NCBI RefSeq assembly: GCF_001612805.1
Contig: NZ_BDBD01000021.1
Span: 124,001 to 188,000 of the forward strand
Reading direction: 5' to 3'
DNA: 64,000 bases
Source of the DNA: Nocardia coubleae NBRC 108252
Lineage (GTDB): Bacteria > Actinomycetota > Actinomycetes > Mycobacteriales > Mycobacteriaceae
Positions 50,950 to 59,158 of the stretch are shown piece by piece. The notes below the pieces were generated by a model that worked only from the letters and a program-made list of their open reading frames with translations, was not told the DNA's origin and ran no database searches. The position numbers were made by a program, and so were the translations under genes. The first letter of the stretch is position 1, and every line of letters begins with the position of its first letter.

Positions 50950-51456
50950 CTACTGGCGCCCCGACGACGCCGCCTCACGCTCGGCGAGGAACACATCGAG
51001 TAGTTCGAGCGTCATTGCAATCACGCGCTCCTCTTGCGCCTGCGTGAGCGGAGCGCCTGCCTCCCGATCGGGCAGGGCCAAGTCCGTGATCTGCGCTTCC
51101 CAAGTGAAGTTCGATGCCACGTCGTAGTTCGCCATCAACCACTCCCGAAAGCCTTTCAGACCTTGGCCGCCGGTACGTCGCGCACCGAAGTCGTAGCCGT
51201 TCAGGAAACCGGTCACCCCGCGGAGCGTGGTCCGCCCGATGTACATCCCGGGGGCCCTGCCGAAGAGATTCAGAAACTCACGGTCGCTCAGCTCGTCGAG
51301 GTCGCGGACTTCCCGACCGTCGACGACAAGCGGGGCGGCTCCGTAGGTGGGGCGACCACGATCTTCCTCGGGCACACCGTCATTGCAGCACAGCTTGCGC
51401 TGGGGCGCCTCGCGAGCACCCGTGCGCGGCGCACCGGCGGCGGATTCGTCGTGCAA
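50950..51456 (-). CDS. Unrecognised protein divergent from fic
   Basis: Up to 168 residues from a TTG at 51456; a GTG at 51375 or a later start may be the real one because no ribosome site precedes the TTG. The conserved-looking core is FLNLFGRAPGMYIGRTTLRG, then FLNGYDFGARRTGGQGLKGF and REWLMANYDVASNFTWEAQI, then a final helix ERVIAMTLELLDVFLAERE. There is no membrane segment. It shares a promoter region with the Fic gene, so an accessory or antitoxin-like role is conceivable. That is a guess. Confidence 0.6.
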   Translation of the reverse strand: MHDESAAGAPRTGAREAPQRKLCCNDGVPEEDRGRPTYGAAPLVVDGREVRDLDELSDREFLNLFGRAPGMYIGRTTLRGVTGFLNGYDFGARRTGGQGLKGFREWLMANYDVASNFTWEAQITDLALPDREAGAPLTQAQEERVIAMTLELLDVFLAEREAASSGRQ

Positions 51457-51467
51457 CGATTACACAG

Positions 51468-51498
51468 CCTATTCGCTTCATAATTTGCAGCGAATAGG
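51468..51498. promoter_or_regulatory. Palindromic operator candidate upstream of fic
   Basis: CCTATTCGC, 13 bases, GCGAATAGG: perfect nine-base arms, 14 bases before the fic ATG and just upstream of the divergent gene. The second arm overlaps the fic ribosome-binding region (AGGAG at 51496-51500), so binding would block fic expression. Confidence 0.6.
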
Positions 51499-51512
51499 AG
51501 TAGAATCGCTGC

Positions 51513-52619
51513 ATGGCAGGCAGCACGTACATCTGGGAGGCGGCGGATTGGCCCCGCCTCACGTACGACGCTGCCCTGCTGGCCAAGCCGACAGCAGCCG
51601 TCGCGCTCGCTCAAGGTCGCCTGCACGGTCGCCTCGCGGAGACCGACGACCTGACACAGGAACGTGCTGGACTCGAGGCCCTCACCGCCGACGTCGTGAA
51701 GTCGAGCGCCATCGAGGGCGAGTTACTCGATGCGGTGTCGGTTCGGTCGTCCATCGCACGCAGACTCGGTGTGGACATCGGTGCCGCCACCCTGTCGGAC
51801 CGGAAGGTCGACGGTGTCGTCGACATGATCCTCGATGCCACTCGCCACTACGAACAACCCGTGACCGCCGAGCGACTGTTCGGCTGGCACGCGGGGCTCT
51901 TCCCCACCGGATATTCGGGTATTTCACGGATCCGCGTCGGCGACTGGCGTACCGACGAAACCGGCCCGATGGAGGTGATCTCTGGACCGTACGGCAAACA
52001 GCGCGTCCACTTCGAAGCGCCACCGGCCACGCGCATCGATACCGATATGCGCCGATTCCTGGAATGGCTCGACGCGGACACAGCCGAACCCGCGATCCTG
52101 AAAGCCGGACTCGCGCACCTGTGGTTCGTGACCATCCACCCGTTCGATGATGGAAACGGCCGAATCGCCCGTGCCATAGGCGACCTCGCCCTCGCCAGGT
52201 CCGAATCCAGCCCCCGCCGCTTCTACAGTCTCTCGGCCCAGATCCAGCGCGACCGCAAGAACTACTACTCCGTCCTCGAAAAGACCCAGCGCGGAAGCCT
52301 CGACGTGACCGGCTGGCTCTCGTGGTTTCTCGATGCCCTCCACCAGTCGATCATTCAGGCGGACAAAACAATCGACGCCGCGCTCGCGAAGGCCACCTTC
52401 TGGCGCACATGGCACAGCACCCCGCTGAACGTCCGTCAGATCGCCATGCTCAACCGCATACTCGACGGTTTCGACGGGAAACTCACCTCCCGTAAATGGG
52501 CGATCATCACCAAGACTTCCCAAGCCTCCGCCCTGCGCGACATCAACGAACTCATCGACTACGGGATCCTGCATCGCTCCCCGTCGAGCGGCCGAAGCAC
52601 CTCATACGAACTCTCTTAG
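51513..52619 (+). CDS. Fic-domain protein with N-terminal inhibitory motif (DUF4172 type)
   Basis: The protein has 368 residues. N-terminal DUF4172 (YIWEAADWPRLTYDAA) is followed by the autoinhibitory helix VKSSAIEGELLD, with Ser64 and Glu68-Gly69 as [S/T]xxxE[G/N]. The catalytic motif HPFDDGNGRIARAIG (His about 209) is complete, so AMP or another nucleotide group can be transferred to a target Tyr, Ser or Thr. A C-terminal winged-helix (about 310-368, IITKTSQASALRDINELIDY) may bind DNA or substrate. The class II layout makes it self-inhibited, and the target is unknown. Confidence 0.9.
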   Translation: MAGSTYIWEAADWPRLTYDAALLAKPTAAVALAQGRLHGRLAETDDLTQERAGLEALTADVVKSSAIEGELLDAVSVRSSIARRLGVDIGAATLSDRKVDGVVDMILDATRHYEQPVTAERLFGWHAGLFPTGYSGISRIRVGDWRTDETGPMEVISGPYGKQRVHFEAPPATRIDTDMRRFLEWLDADTAEPAILKAGLAHLWFVTIHPFDDGNGRIARAIGDLALARSESSPRRFYSLSAQIQRDRKNYYSVLEKTQRGSLDVTGWLSWFLDALHQSIIQADKTIDAALAKATFWRTWHSTPLNVRQIAMLNRILDGFDGKLTSRKWAIITKTSQASALRDINELIDYGILHRSPSSGRSTSYELS

Positions 52620-52772
52620 CCGGACCGGCCCCGCCGTACGGTCACACGGGGATGGATCGCCACCGGCGAATTGGTGCAACGCTGCGAAAAGCTTCACGGA
52701 GACGTGCATGATTCACCGACAATTTCCTTCAGCCGATTTACTGCTGATCGCCAGGGCACTCCACACACCTAC

Positions 52773-52819
52773 ACCAAAGATGCTCCACGCGAAAGGTCTT
52801 CGCGCGGAGCATCTTTGGT
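52773..52819. terminator. Bidirectional terminator between fic and the permease gene
   Basis: ACCAAAGATGCTCC, then an inner CGCGAA/TTCGCG stem, then GGAGCATCTTTGGT: near-perfect arms of about 20 bases in all. It lies between converging genes and serves both. Confidence 0.8.
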
Positions 52820-52824
52820 GATGG

Positions 52825-53790
52825 TCAGGCGGGGACGGGTTGGCGGGCTTCGGTGGGGTGGGGCTGGCGGGTGCGGAGGGCACCCAGGCCCAGGAGGGCG
52901 ATTCCGGCGATGGCCCAGGTGAGGAGGATGGCGAGGGGGAAGGTGGCTCCCGCACCGTCGAAGTAGGCGGTCGAGCGCATCAGGGTGGCGGCGGCGCCGG
53001 GTGGGAAGAGCTGGCCGAGACTGCCCCAGGGCTGCGGGAGGAGTTCGGGGGCGGAGGTGGCGGCGGAGAAGGGGTTGCCGATGAGGAGCATGAGGAGGGC
53101 ACCGAGGCCGATGCCCGCACGGCCGATGGTGGCGGCCAGGCCGACGATGGTCGCGGCTACCGCGAAGGAGGCCAGGGCGGCGATGGCGGCAAGGGCCAGG
53201 TAGGAGCCGGGGACGATCGAGAGCCAGGTGTGGAAGATCAGGGCGCTGAGGAGGCCGCCGACGATGCCGAAGGTGGCAAGGCCTGCCAGGCGGGCACCGA
53301 GGGTGGAGACCGCCAGGGTGAGCAGGACGCCCGCGGCGATGCCGGACATGACCAGCGGGAGCACCATCGCGCCGAAGCCCGCGCCGCGTGGGTCGTCGGG
53401 GTCCGAGGCGATCACGTCTTGGACCGGGACGGAAGTGGCGCCGCCGAACTGCTGGGCGAGCGCGGTGAGCTGCTGGGCGACAGCGGGTGACGCGGCGGAG
53501 GCCACGAGCACCTGGGGTGCGCCGCCACCGGTGACGATCGCGCCGTAGACCTCACGGTCGGCGAGGGCGGTGCGGGCGGCGTCCGCGTCGGCGAGGGTGG
53601 TGATCTCGAACGCGTCGGGGCTGCGCTGCTGCAACTGCTGGCCGACCTGTGCGGCCTGCGGGCCTGCGATGGCGATCGGGAGGTCGCGAGGGGCGAGATT
53701 GACAGCGGGCCAGGCGAACGCGATCAGCATCAGAGCCTGCAGCAGGGTGGCCGCGAGCCCGATACCGACCGCTCGGCGGGTGATCGTCAT
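52825..53790 (-). CDS. ABC-2/YhgE-Pip-like membrane protein, TetR-controlled
   Basis: The protein has 321 residues. A membrane helix at 8-30 (GIGLAATLLQALMLIAFAWP) is followed by a periplasmic domain of about 100 residues (DLPIAIAGPQAAQVGQQLQQ), then five helices from about 140 to 310 (VLPLVMSGIAAGVLLTLAVS, YLALAAIAALASFAVAATI, GLGALLMLLIGNP, FPLAILLTWAIAGIALLGLG). The topology is that of ABC-2 transporter or YhgE/Pip-like exporters; no ATPase gene is adjacent. It is divergent from a TetR gene with two matched operator copies in the gap. Confidence 0.8.
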   Translation of the reverse strand: MTITRRAVGIGLAATLLQALMLIAFAWPAVNLAPRDLPIAIAGPQAAQVGQQLQQRSPDAFEITTLADADAARTALADREVYGAIVTGGGAPQVLVASAASPAVAQQLTALAQQFGGATSVPVQDVIASDPDDPRGAGFGAMVLPLVMSGIAAGVLLTLAVSTLGARLAGLATFGIVGGLLSALIFHTWLSIVPGSYLALAAIAALASFAVAATIVGLAATIGRAGIGLGALLMLLIGNPFSAATSAPELLPQPWGSLGQLFPPGAAATLMRSTAYFDGAGATFPLAILLTWAIAGIALLGLGALRTRQPHPTEARQPVPA

Positions 53791-53808
53791 GGCATTTCTC
53801 CCTAAAAG

Positions 53809-53878
53809 CGAATGTTCGTTCTTTTTGTTGTCTCAACGATGACAGCACCCCCGCTCGCTTGTCAAGAACGAGTATTCG
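53809..53878. promoter_or_regulatory. Two inverted operator copies between permease and TetR genes
   Basis: CGAATGTTCGTTCTT at 53809-53823 (plus) and CGAATACTCGTTCTT at 53878-53864 (minus) match at 13 of 15 bases and face each other in the 102-bp divergent gap. Each is partly palindromic (AACGA, four bases, TCGTT in the second). One copy per gene fits TetR control of both. Confidence 0.7.
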
Positions 53879-53892
53879 TTTTACTTTTAGGC

Positions 53893-54495
53893 ATGCCCAG
53901 AGTCAGCGAAGAACACCTGGAACGCCGCAGGCAGCAGATCCTCGACGCCGCGCAACTGTGCTTCGCCCGCAAGGGCTTCCACGAGACATCCATGCAGGAC
54001 GTTTTCACCGAATCGGGCATGTCGGCGGGCGCTGTCTACCGGTATTTCGCGAGCAAGGACCAGATCATCTGGGCGCTCGTCGCACGCACCCTCGGACCCT
54101 TGCGCGAGCTGCTGGCCAACAAGATCAGGGCAGAGGAACCACCGACCCCGGCCGAGGTGGTTCGCATGCTCACCGGCGAGATCGTCGCGCGCAGCGGCCC
54201 GGACGGTCCGCTGCGGCTCGCACCGCAGGTGTGGGCGCTGGCGATGGTCCAGCCCGATGCCGCCGCGATCCCGGTGCGCGAGTCGATCGCGGGGATGCGG
54301 GAATTGTGGGTCGAGTACGCGACCAGGATGCGTGAGCTCGGCTGGGTACCGGCCGACACCGATGTCGACGCCCTCGCCAAGACACTGATCGGCCTCCTAC
54401 CGGGTTTCATCCTCCAGCATCTGCTGCTCGACGACGTGACGCCGGAGGATTTCGCGCGCGGCGTCGACGTGATGCTTCCCGGGCCGCGGCCGTAG
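53893..54495 (+). CDS. TetR/AcrR family regulator of the divergent permease
   Basis: The protein has 200 residues. Helix-turn-helix: RRRQQILDAAQLCFARKGFH, SMQDVFTESGMSAGAVYRYF and SKDQIIWALVARTL. The C-terminal domain is TetR_C-like (VWALAMVQPDAAAIPVRESI, FILQHLLLDDVTPEDFARG). Divergent from the permease gene, with two operator-like repeats between, so it probably represses both until it meets an exported compound. Confidence 0.92.
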   Translation: MPRVSEEHLERRRQQILDAAQLCFARKGFHETSMQDVFTESGMSAGAVYRYFASKDQIIWALVARTLGPLRELLANKIRAEEPPTPAEVVRMLTGEIVARSGPDGPLRLAPQVWALAMVQPDAAAIPVRESIAGMRELWVEYATRMRELGWVPADTDVDALAKTLIGLLPGFILQHLLLDDVTPEDFARGVDVMLPGPRP

Positions 54496-54612
54496 CTGTT
54501 GTCGGGAACCTCACTGTTGAGACCGGCACGTTCGGGGTAGGTTCGGGGGCGGCACCGGAGGGGGTCCCGTGCGCCGGACATCGCCGATATCGATCCGACC
54601 AGGGAGTTTCCT

Positions 54613-55356
54613 GTGGCACTTCACCGACGAACGCTTCGCACACGCGGCCTGACCGTCCTGGCCGCCGTCACCGTGGCAGCCGCTGCCGCCGCCGGGACGG
54701 CACAGGCGAGGATGATCGGCGCATTCGAGGTGGGCGGTGCGATCGAGACCGAATACGACCAGGTGGGCGGCGCCGCACTCGGCGACCCCACCGGCCCGGA
54801 GGCCGACGCGGCGGCGGGCGGCAAGTACCAGACCTTCGCCAACAACGCGGCGATCTACTGGCACCCCGACACCAACGCCAACACCGTCGCGGGGCAGATC
54901 CGCGACAAGTACGCGGCCCTCGGCAACGAGTCGGGGACGCTCGGCTACCCCGTCACCCGCGAACTGTCCACCCCGGCGGGCAACGGCCGGTTCAACCACT
55001 TCCAGCGCGGCTCGATCTACTGGTCCGTCGGCACCGGCGCGCACCAGATCAGCGGCCCGATCAAGGACAAGTGGGCGGCGCTGGGCTGGGAGTCGAGCCC
55101 GCTCGGCTTCCCGCTCACCGATGTGGCCGAGGCGGGCAAGGCCGACGGCCAGTTCACCATGTTCCCCACCGGCGCCATCTACTGGTCCTCGACCACCGGC
55201 GCGCACGCGGTATGGGGCAGCATTCAGGCCGACTGGATCCGCGCGGGCGCCGAGAACGGCCGCTACGGCTACCCGACCAGCGACGAATACGACTACCAGG
55301 GCGGTAAAGCCCAGGACTTCCAGGGCGGCAAGATCACCTGGAAGCCGGCCGGCTAG
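54613..55356 (+). CDS. Secreted LGFP-repeat protein
   Basis: The protein has 247 residues from a GTG six bases after AGGGAG. A signal peptide (RRTLRTRGLTVLAAVTVAAA, cleavage near AQA-RM) precedes four LGFP repeats of about 50 residues: GAIETEYDQVGGAALGDP, RDKYAALGNESGTLGYP, KDKWAALGWESSPLGFP and QADWIRAGAENGRYGYP. LGFP repeats are thought to anchor proteins to the mycolyl-arabinogalactan cell wall. No enzymatic domain is attached, so it may be a structural wall protein. Confidence 0.88.
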   Translation: MALHRRTLRTRGLTVLAAVTVAAAAAAGTAQARMIGAFEVGGAIETEYDQVGGAALGDPTGPEADAAAGGKYQTFANNAAIYWHPDTNANTVAGQIRDKYAALGNESGTLGYPVTRELSTPAGNGRFNHFQRGSIYWSVGTGAHQISGPIKDKWAALGWESSPLGFPLTDVAEAGKADGQFTMFPTGAIYWSSTTGAHAVWGSIQADWIRAGAENGRYGYPTSDEYDYQGGKAQDFQGGKITWKPAG

Positions 55357-55359
55357 CGG

Positions 55360-55791
55360 CTACGGCGCGAGCAAGCCCTGCCGGGCCTTGCTCGCGCCGG
55401 ACAGCGTGAGCAGCAGCATGGTGGTGAGGGCCTGATCGTCGAGACCCTCGGCCGGGAACGTGTAGCGCAGGATGATGTCGGCCAGCTTGCCGCGCGAGAT
55501 CAGCGTGACCGAACCGAACTGGATCTCGGCATTGCGTTCGGCGACCCGCTTGTGCAATTGCGGTTTCAGCGGTCGGTCCCAGGCCAGCACGCAGGTCATC
55601 GACAGGACCGTGAGGCCCGGCGCCAGGGTGACGGCGCGGATCGACGACAGCGCGCCGTCGTACTCGAAACCGAGCGAACCGTCGGCGTCCACGCGCACGT
55701 CGATGTCCTGCATCTGCAGGCAGGCGCCGGTGCGCGCCTGCAGGTCCAGTTCGGGGGTGACCGTGGCGTCCATGTCGGCTCCGTCGCTCAT
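55360..55791 (-). CDS. Small protein coupled to uppS, unknown function
   Basis: The protein has 143 residues from the ATG at 55791, which overlaps the uppS stop by four bases (ATGA). Strand-rich with LDLQARTGACLQMQDIDVRV, GLTVLSMTCVLAWDRPLK and GSVTLISRGKLADIILRYTF, then a helix ALTTMLLLTLSGASKARQGL. The layout resembles YbjN/CesT-like small chaperone folds, but I am not certain. The overlap indicates co-translation with decaprenyl diphosphate synthase. Confidence 0.7.
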   Translation of the reverse strand: MSDGADMDATVTPELDLQARTGACLQMQDIDVRVDADGSLGFEYDGALSSIRAVTLAPGLTVLSMTCVLAWDRPLKPQLHKRVAERNAEIQFGSVTLISRGKLADIILRYTFPAEGLDDQALTTMLLLTLSGASKARQGLLAP

Positions 55792-56600
55792 TTGGTTCCA
55801 CCGAAACGGCGGTCGCGCTTGGCGTATTCCAGGCACGCGGCCCACAGGTTACGCCGGTCGAAGTCGGGGAAAAGCGTGTCCTGGTAAACGAATTCGGCGT
55901 AGGCGGCCTGCCAGATGAGGAAGTTGGAGCTGCGGAACTCACCCGAGGGACGAAGGAACAGGTCCACATCGGGCATGTCCGGCTCGTCGAGGTAGCGGGC
56001 GACGGTCGACTCGTCGACCTTCTCGGGGTCGATCTCCCCCGCCGCAACCCGGCGCGCGATTTCGCGTGCGGCGTCGGCGATTTCGGCGCGGCCACCGTAG
56101 TTGACGCACATGGTCAGCGTCATCACGTCGTTGTCCTTGGTGAGCTCCTCGGCCACCTCGAGTTCCTTGATGACGCTGCGCCACAGGCGCGGTCGGCGCC
56201 CGGCCCAGCGGACCCGCACACCCATCTCGTGCATCTCGTCGCGGCGGCGGCGGATCACGTCGCGGTTGAAGCCCATGAGGAAGCGGACCTCGTCGGGGCT
56301 GCGGCGCCAGTTCTCGGTGGAGAAGGCGTAGGCCGACAGCCACTTCACACCGATCTCGATGGAGCCCTCGACCGCGTCCATGAGCACGGCCTCGCCACGT
56401 TCGTGGCCCGCGGTGCGCGGCAGACCACGCTCTTGAGCCCAGCGTCCGTTGCCGTCCATCACCAGCGCGACGTGGTTGGGCACCAGCTCCGGCGGAATCG
56501 CGGGCGGGCGGGCACCGGAGGGGTGCTGCGACGGCGGACGGACGGTGCGGGTCGAGCTGCTCCCAGCGGCGGGGTCACGACGGAGGATCACGGCCTCCAT
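55788..56600 (-). CDS. uppS: Isoprenyl (decaprenyl) diphosphate synthase
   Basis: The protein has 270 residues from the ATG at 56600. This cis-prenyltransferase makes the polyprenyl diphosphate lipid carrier for peptidoglycan and arabinogalactan. Signature motifs: HVALVMDGNGRWAQERG with catalytic Asp (about 48), GHERGEAVLMDAV, LSAYAFSTENWRRSPDEV, TMCVNYGGRAEI, and FLRPSGEFRSSNFLIWQAAY near the C-terminus. It is the counterpart of Rv2361c. It lies downstream of recO on the same strand, 119 bases away. Confidence 0.95.
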   Translation of the reverse strand: MEAVILRRDPAAGSSSTRTVRPPSQHPSGARPPAIPPELVPNHVALVMDGNGRWAQERGLPRTAGHERGEAVLMDAVEGSIEIGVKWLSAYAFSTENWRRSPDEVRFLMGFNRDVIRRRRDEMHEMGVRVRWAGRRPRLWRSVIKELEVAEELTKDNDVMTLTMCVNYGGRAEIADAAREIARRVAAGEIDPEKVDESTVARYLDEPDMPDVDLFLRPSGEFRSSNFLIWQAAYAEFVYQDTLFPDFDRRNLWAACLEYAKRDRRFGGTK

Positions 56601-56719
56601 CCTGCCTGATCCCCCGCCGCACTCCGCACGGGCTCCGACATCGCGGCCGGACCACACGACAACACGGGCTCCCCCGTCGATGCCCGATCCGTCACCGAGC
56701 CCCGCACGCCCTCCGACTC

Positions 56720-57490
56720 TCAGCCCGCGCGACCGGCCGTCGCGGCGCCGGGTTCGACGCGACCGCGCTCGATCAGCGGCAGGGTGCGCAGCTGGCGTTC
56801 CAGATGCCACTGCAGATGGGCGGCGACCAGACCGCTGGCCTGGCGGCGCACATTGTCGGGAACCTCCGCGATGTAGGTCCACTCCCCCTTGAGCAGCGCG
56901 ACGAGCAGGTCGAGCACGCCCGCGGCGGGCGTGCTCGCGCCGGGTGGGCGGCAGTGCACGCACACCGCGCCACCGGCGGCGACGTGGAAGGCGCGGTGCG
57001 GGCCGGGGGTCGCGCAGCGGGCGCATTCGTCGAGCGCGGGTGCCCAACCGGCGAAACCCATGGCGCGCAACAGGTATGCGTCGAGGATCAGCTCGTGGGG
57101 GCGCTGTTTCGCGGCGATGGCACGCAAAGCGCTCGCGGTGAGCGCGTGCAGTTTCGGGGCGGGGGCGCGTTCCTCACCGGCGAGACGCTCGGCGGTCTCG
57201 AGGATCGCGCAGGCGGTGGTGTAGCGGCCGTAGTCGTCGATGATGTCGGCGGCGAACGCTTCGACGGTGGTGACCTGGGTGACGATGTCGAGGGTGCGGC
57301 CCGGGTGCAACTGCACGTCGATGTAGGCGAACGGCTCGAGCCGGGCACCGAACTTCGACTTGGTCCGCCGCACACCCTTGGCGACGGCGCGCACCAGCCC
57401 GTGTTGCCTGGTCAGCAGCGTGACGATGCGATCGGCCTCGCCCAGCTTGTGCTGACGGACCACCACCGCCTCGTCCCGATACAACCGCAC
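56720..57490 (-). CDS. recO: DNA repair protein RecO
   Basis: The protein has 256 residues. Works with RecR to load RecA at single-strand gaps. The N-terminal OB fold reads MRLYRDEAVVVRQHKLGEAD, then VTLLTRQHGLVRAVAKGVRR and FGARLEPFAYIDVQL. A zinc knot at about 165-200 has CARCATPG and AVCVHC. The remaining helices match the family. It lies upstream of uppS, the conserved mycobacterial order. Confidence 0.94.
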   Translation of the reverse strand: MRLYRDEAVVVRQHKLGEADRIVTLLTRQHGLVRAVAKGVRRTKSKFGARLEPFAYIDVQLHPGRTLDIVTQVTTVEAFAADIIDDYGRYTTACAILETAERLAGEERAPAPKLHALTASALRAIAAKQRPHELILDAYLLRAMGFAGWAPALDECARCATPGPHRAFHVAAGGAVCVHCRPPGASTPAAGVLDLLVALLKGEWTYIAEVPDNVRRQASGLVAAHLQWHLERQLRTLPLIERGRVEPGAATAGRAG

Positions 57491-57553
57491 GCGCCCAGTC
57501 TTCCACGTCGCCCCGACACCGCGTCCACGGACACGGCACTCCCCTCCAAGCGG

Positions 57554-58156
57554 TCAGCTCGGCCTGAGCAGGCCGGTGATGAGCAGCAGCAGCGATTGCT
57601 GGGTTTCGGCGCGGGCGCGGTCGGGGTCCTCGGCGTGCGCGACGATGAGCGAGGCTTCGGTGATCGCGCTGAGCAGCAGCTGCGCGAGTACCGGGACCGG
57701 GACAGCGGGGACGATGCCGGAGTCGACGGCGCGCTGGAGTTCGGCGGTGATCAGGCCGAGCCCGTGCCGGGATTCGAACTCGCGAAAGTCGGGCCAGCCC
57801 AGGACCGTAGGGGCGTCCATGAGGACGATGCGCAGCATCTCCGGGCGGCCGCAGATATCGAGGAAACAGGCCAGACCGGCCGTCATGCCCGCGACGACGT
57901 CGCCGGGGTCGGCCGCGTCGATGGCGCTCGCAATCTCGGCCGTCGCCTCGGTCTCGATCTGTTCGAGCACCGCGAGGAACAACCCGCGCTTGTCGCCGTA
58001 GTGGTGGTGCAGGGCGCCGCGGGTGACGCCGGCGGCCGCCACCAGTTGCTCGGCGGAGGTACCGGCGAAGCCGCGCTCGGCGAACAGGTCACGGCCTGCC
58101 TGCTCGAGCGCGGCGCGGGTGGTGCGGGAGCGGTCCTCCTGACTACGGCGCTGCAT
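57554..58156 (-). CDS. TetR/AcrR family regulator of hydrolase-amidase region
   Basis: The protein has 200 residues. Helix-turn-helix: RTTRAALEQAGRDLFAERGF, TSAEQLVAAAGVTRGALHHH and YGDKRGLFLAVLEQIE. The ligand domain has ATAEIASAIDAADPGDVVAG and a final QSLLLLITGLLRPS. Its start lies 14 bases inside the hydrolase gene, so the two form one operon. The perfect palindrome at 59049-59069, upstream of that operon, is the likely operator. Confidence 0.92.
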   Translation of the reverse strand: MQRRSQEDRSRTTRAALEQAGRDLFAERGFAGTSAEQLVAAAGVTRGALHHHYGDKRGLFLAVLEQIETEATAEIASAIDAADPGDVVAGMTAGLACFLDICGRPEMLRIVLMDAPTVLGWPDFREFESRHGLGLITAELQRAVDSGIVPAVPVPVLAQLLLSAITEASLIVAHAEDPDRARAETQQSLLLLITGLLRPS

Positions 58157-59009
58157 GCAGCCGAGTGAACTCCACGATCAGTTCGGCGAGCAACTCCGGC
58201 TGGTCCTCGGGCAGGAAGGTGTAGGAATCGTCGACGGTACGCAGGCTCGCCCGCGGCAGGTCGGCGACCAGCCGACGGGCCAGCGATATCGGGAACAGCC
58301 TGTCCTCGGTGGACCAGACGACGAGGACCGGCAGGTCGACCTCGGCGAATCGTTCGGCGGCCGCCAGGGTGTGCCGGGCGTCCACGCCCGCGGCGAAGCG
58401 GCGCAGGTCCGCCCTGATCCCGGCATCACGCCGGGCGGGACCGAGGTAGGACTCCGCGATCGGTCGGGGCAGTGCGTGTTTGGTCACCCAGCCGAAGGCG
58501 AGCGGCAGTCGCTGCGCGGGCCGCCAGCGCAACGGGGCGAGCAACGCGGCGATGGCGCCCGGGATCTTCGTCAGGCGGACCAGGGTCGTGAAGGGCTGCG
58601 GCGGGAAGACCTCGTAGCAGTCGACGGCGGCGAGGACGACGCGGCCGATCCGCTCCGGGTGGCGGGTCATCAGGATCTGGGTGAGCGCACCGCCGGTGTC
58701 GTTGGCGACGATCGTGACGTCGGTGAGGTCGAGCGCGTCGAGGAACTCCGCGATCAGGTCGGCCAGGCCGACGGGCGTGAGGTCGGCGTCGGGCATCGGA
58801 ATCGAATGCGAGCCGAGCGGCCAGTCGGGTGTGAGGCAGCGGTGTCCGGCCGCGACGAGGCCGGGAACGACACCACGCCACAGATCGGCGTTGACGAGCA
58901 GGCCGTGGACGAAGACGACCGGTGATCCCGTTCCGGTGTCGTGATAGCGGATGCGGCCCGACGACAGCGTGAGGTCGTGCGCCGGGCCGAGTGCTGAGCT
59001 GATTCCCAT
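58143..59009 (-). CDS. Alpha/beta hydrolase
   Basis: The protein has 288 residues. Oxyanion motif PVVFVHGLLVNADLWRGVVP; the nucleophile position after TDVTIVANDTGGALTQIL is Asp in NDTGG (about 122), as in haloalkane dehalogenases and some epoxide hydrolases; DLPVLVVWSTEDRLFPI supplies a later Asp and DDSYTFLPEDQPELLA the tail region, where the usual His is not obvious. The substrate is unknown. It is the first gene of the operon with TetR and divergent from the amidase. Confidence 0.85.
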   Translation of the reverse strand: MGISSALGPAHDLTLSSGRIRYHDTGTGSPVVFVHGLLVNADLWRGVVPGLVAAGHRCLTPDWPLGSHSIPMPDADLTPVGLADLIAEFLDALDLTDVTIVANDTGGALTQILMTRHPERIGRVVLAAVDCYEVFPPQPFTTLVRLTKIPGAIAALLAPLRWRPAQRLPLAFGWVTKHALPRPIAESYLGPARRDAGIRADLRRFAAGVDARHTLAAAERFAEVDLPVLVVWSTEDRLFPISLARRLVADLPRASLRTVDDSYTFLPEDQPELLAELIVEFTRLHAAP

Positions 59010-59048
59010 GGGTCCTCCCCTGATCGAAAGCTTGGCCCAACCACTGTT

Positions 59049-59069
59049 ACATACATACCGTATGTATGT
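59049..59069. promoter_or_regulatory. Perfect 21-bp palindrome, TetR operator candidate
   Basis: ACATACATAC, a central C, then GTATGTATGT: perfect ten-base arms in the gap between the hydrolase-TetR operon and the amidase gene. Such repeats are typical TetR-family operators. One site here could control both directions. Confidence 0.75.
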
Positions 59070-59158
59070 CTAGGCTGGAAATATCCACCTAGGGTATGTG
59101 GACGAGTGACCAGTTGAGGGATAGCGTCGAGGCGACTACCTGCAGAGACGGAGTTCAG

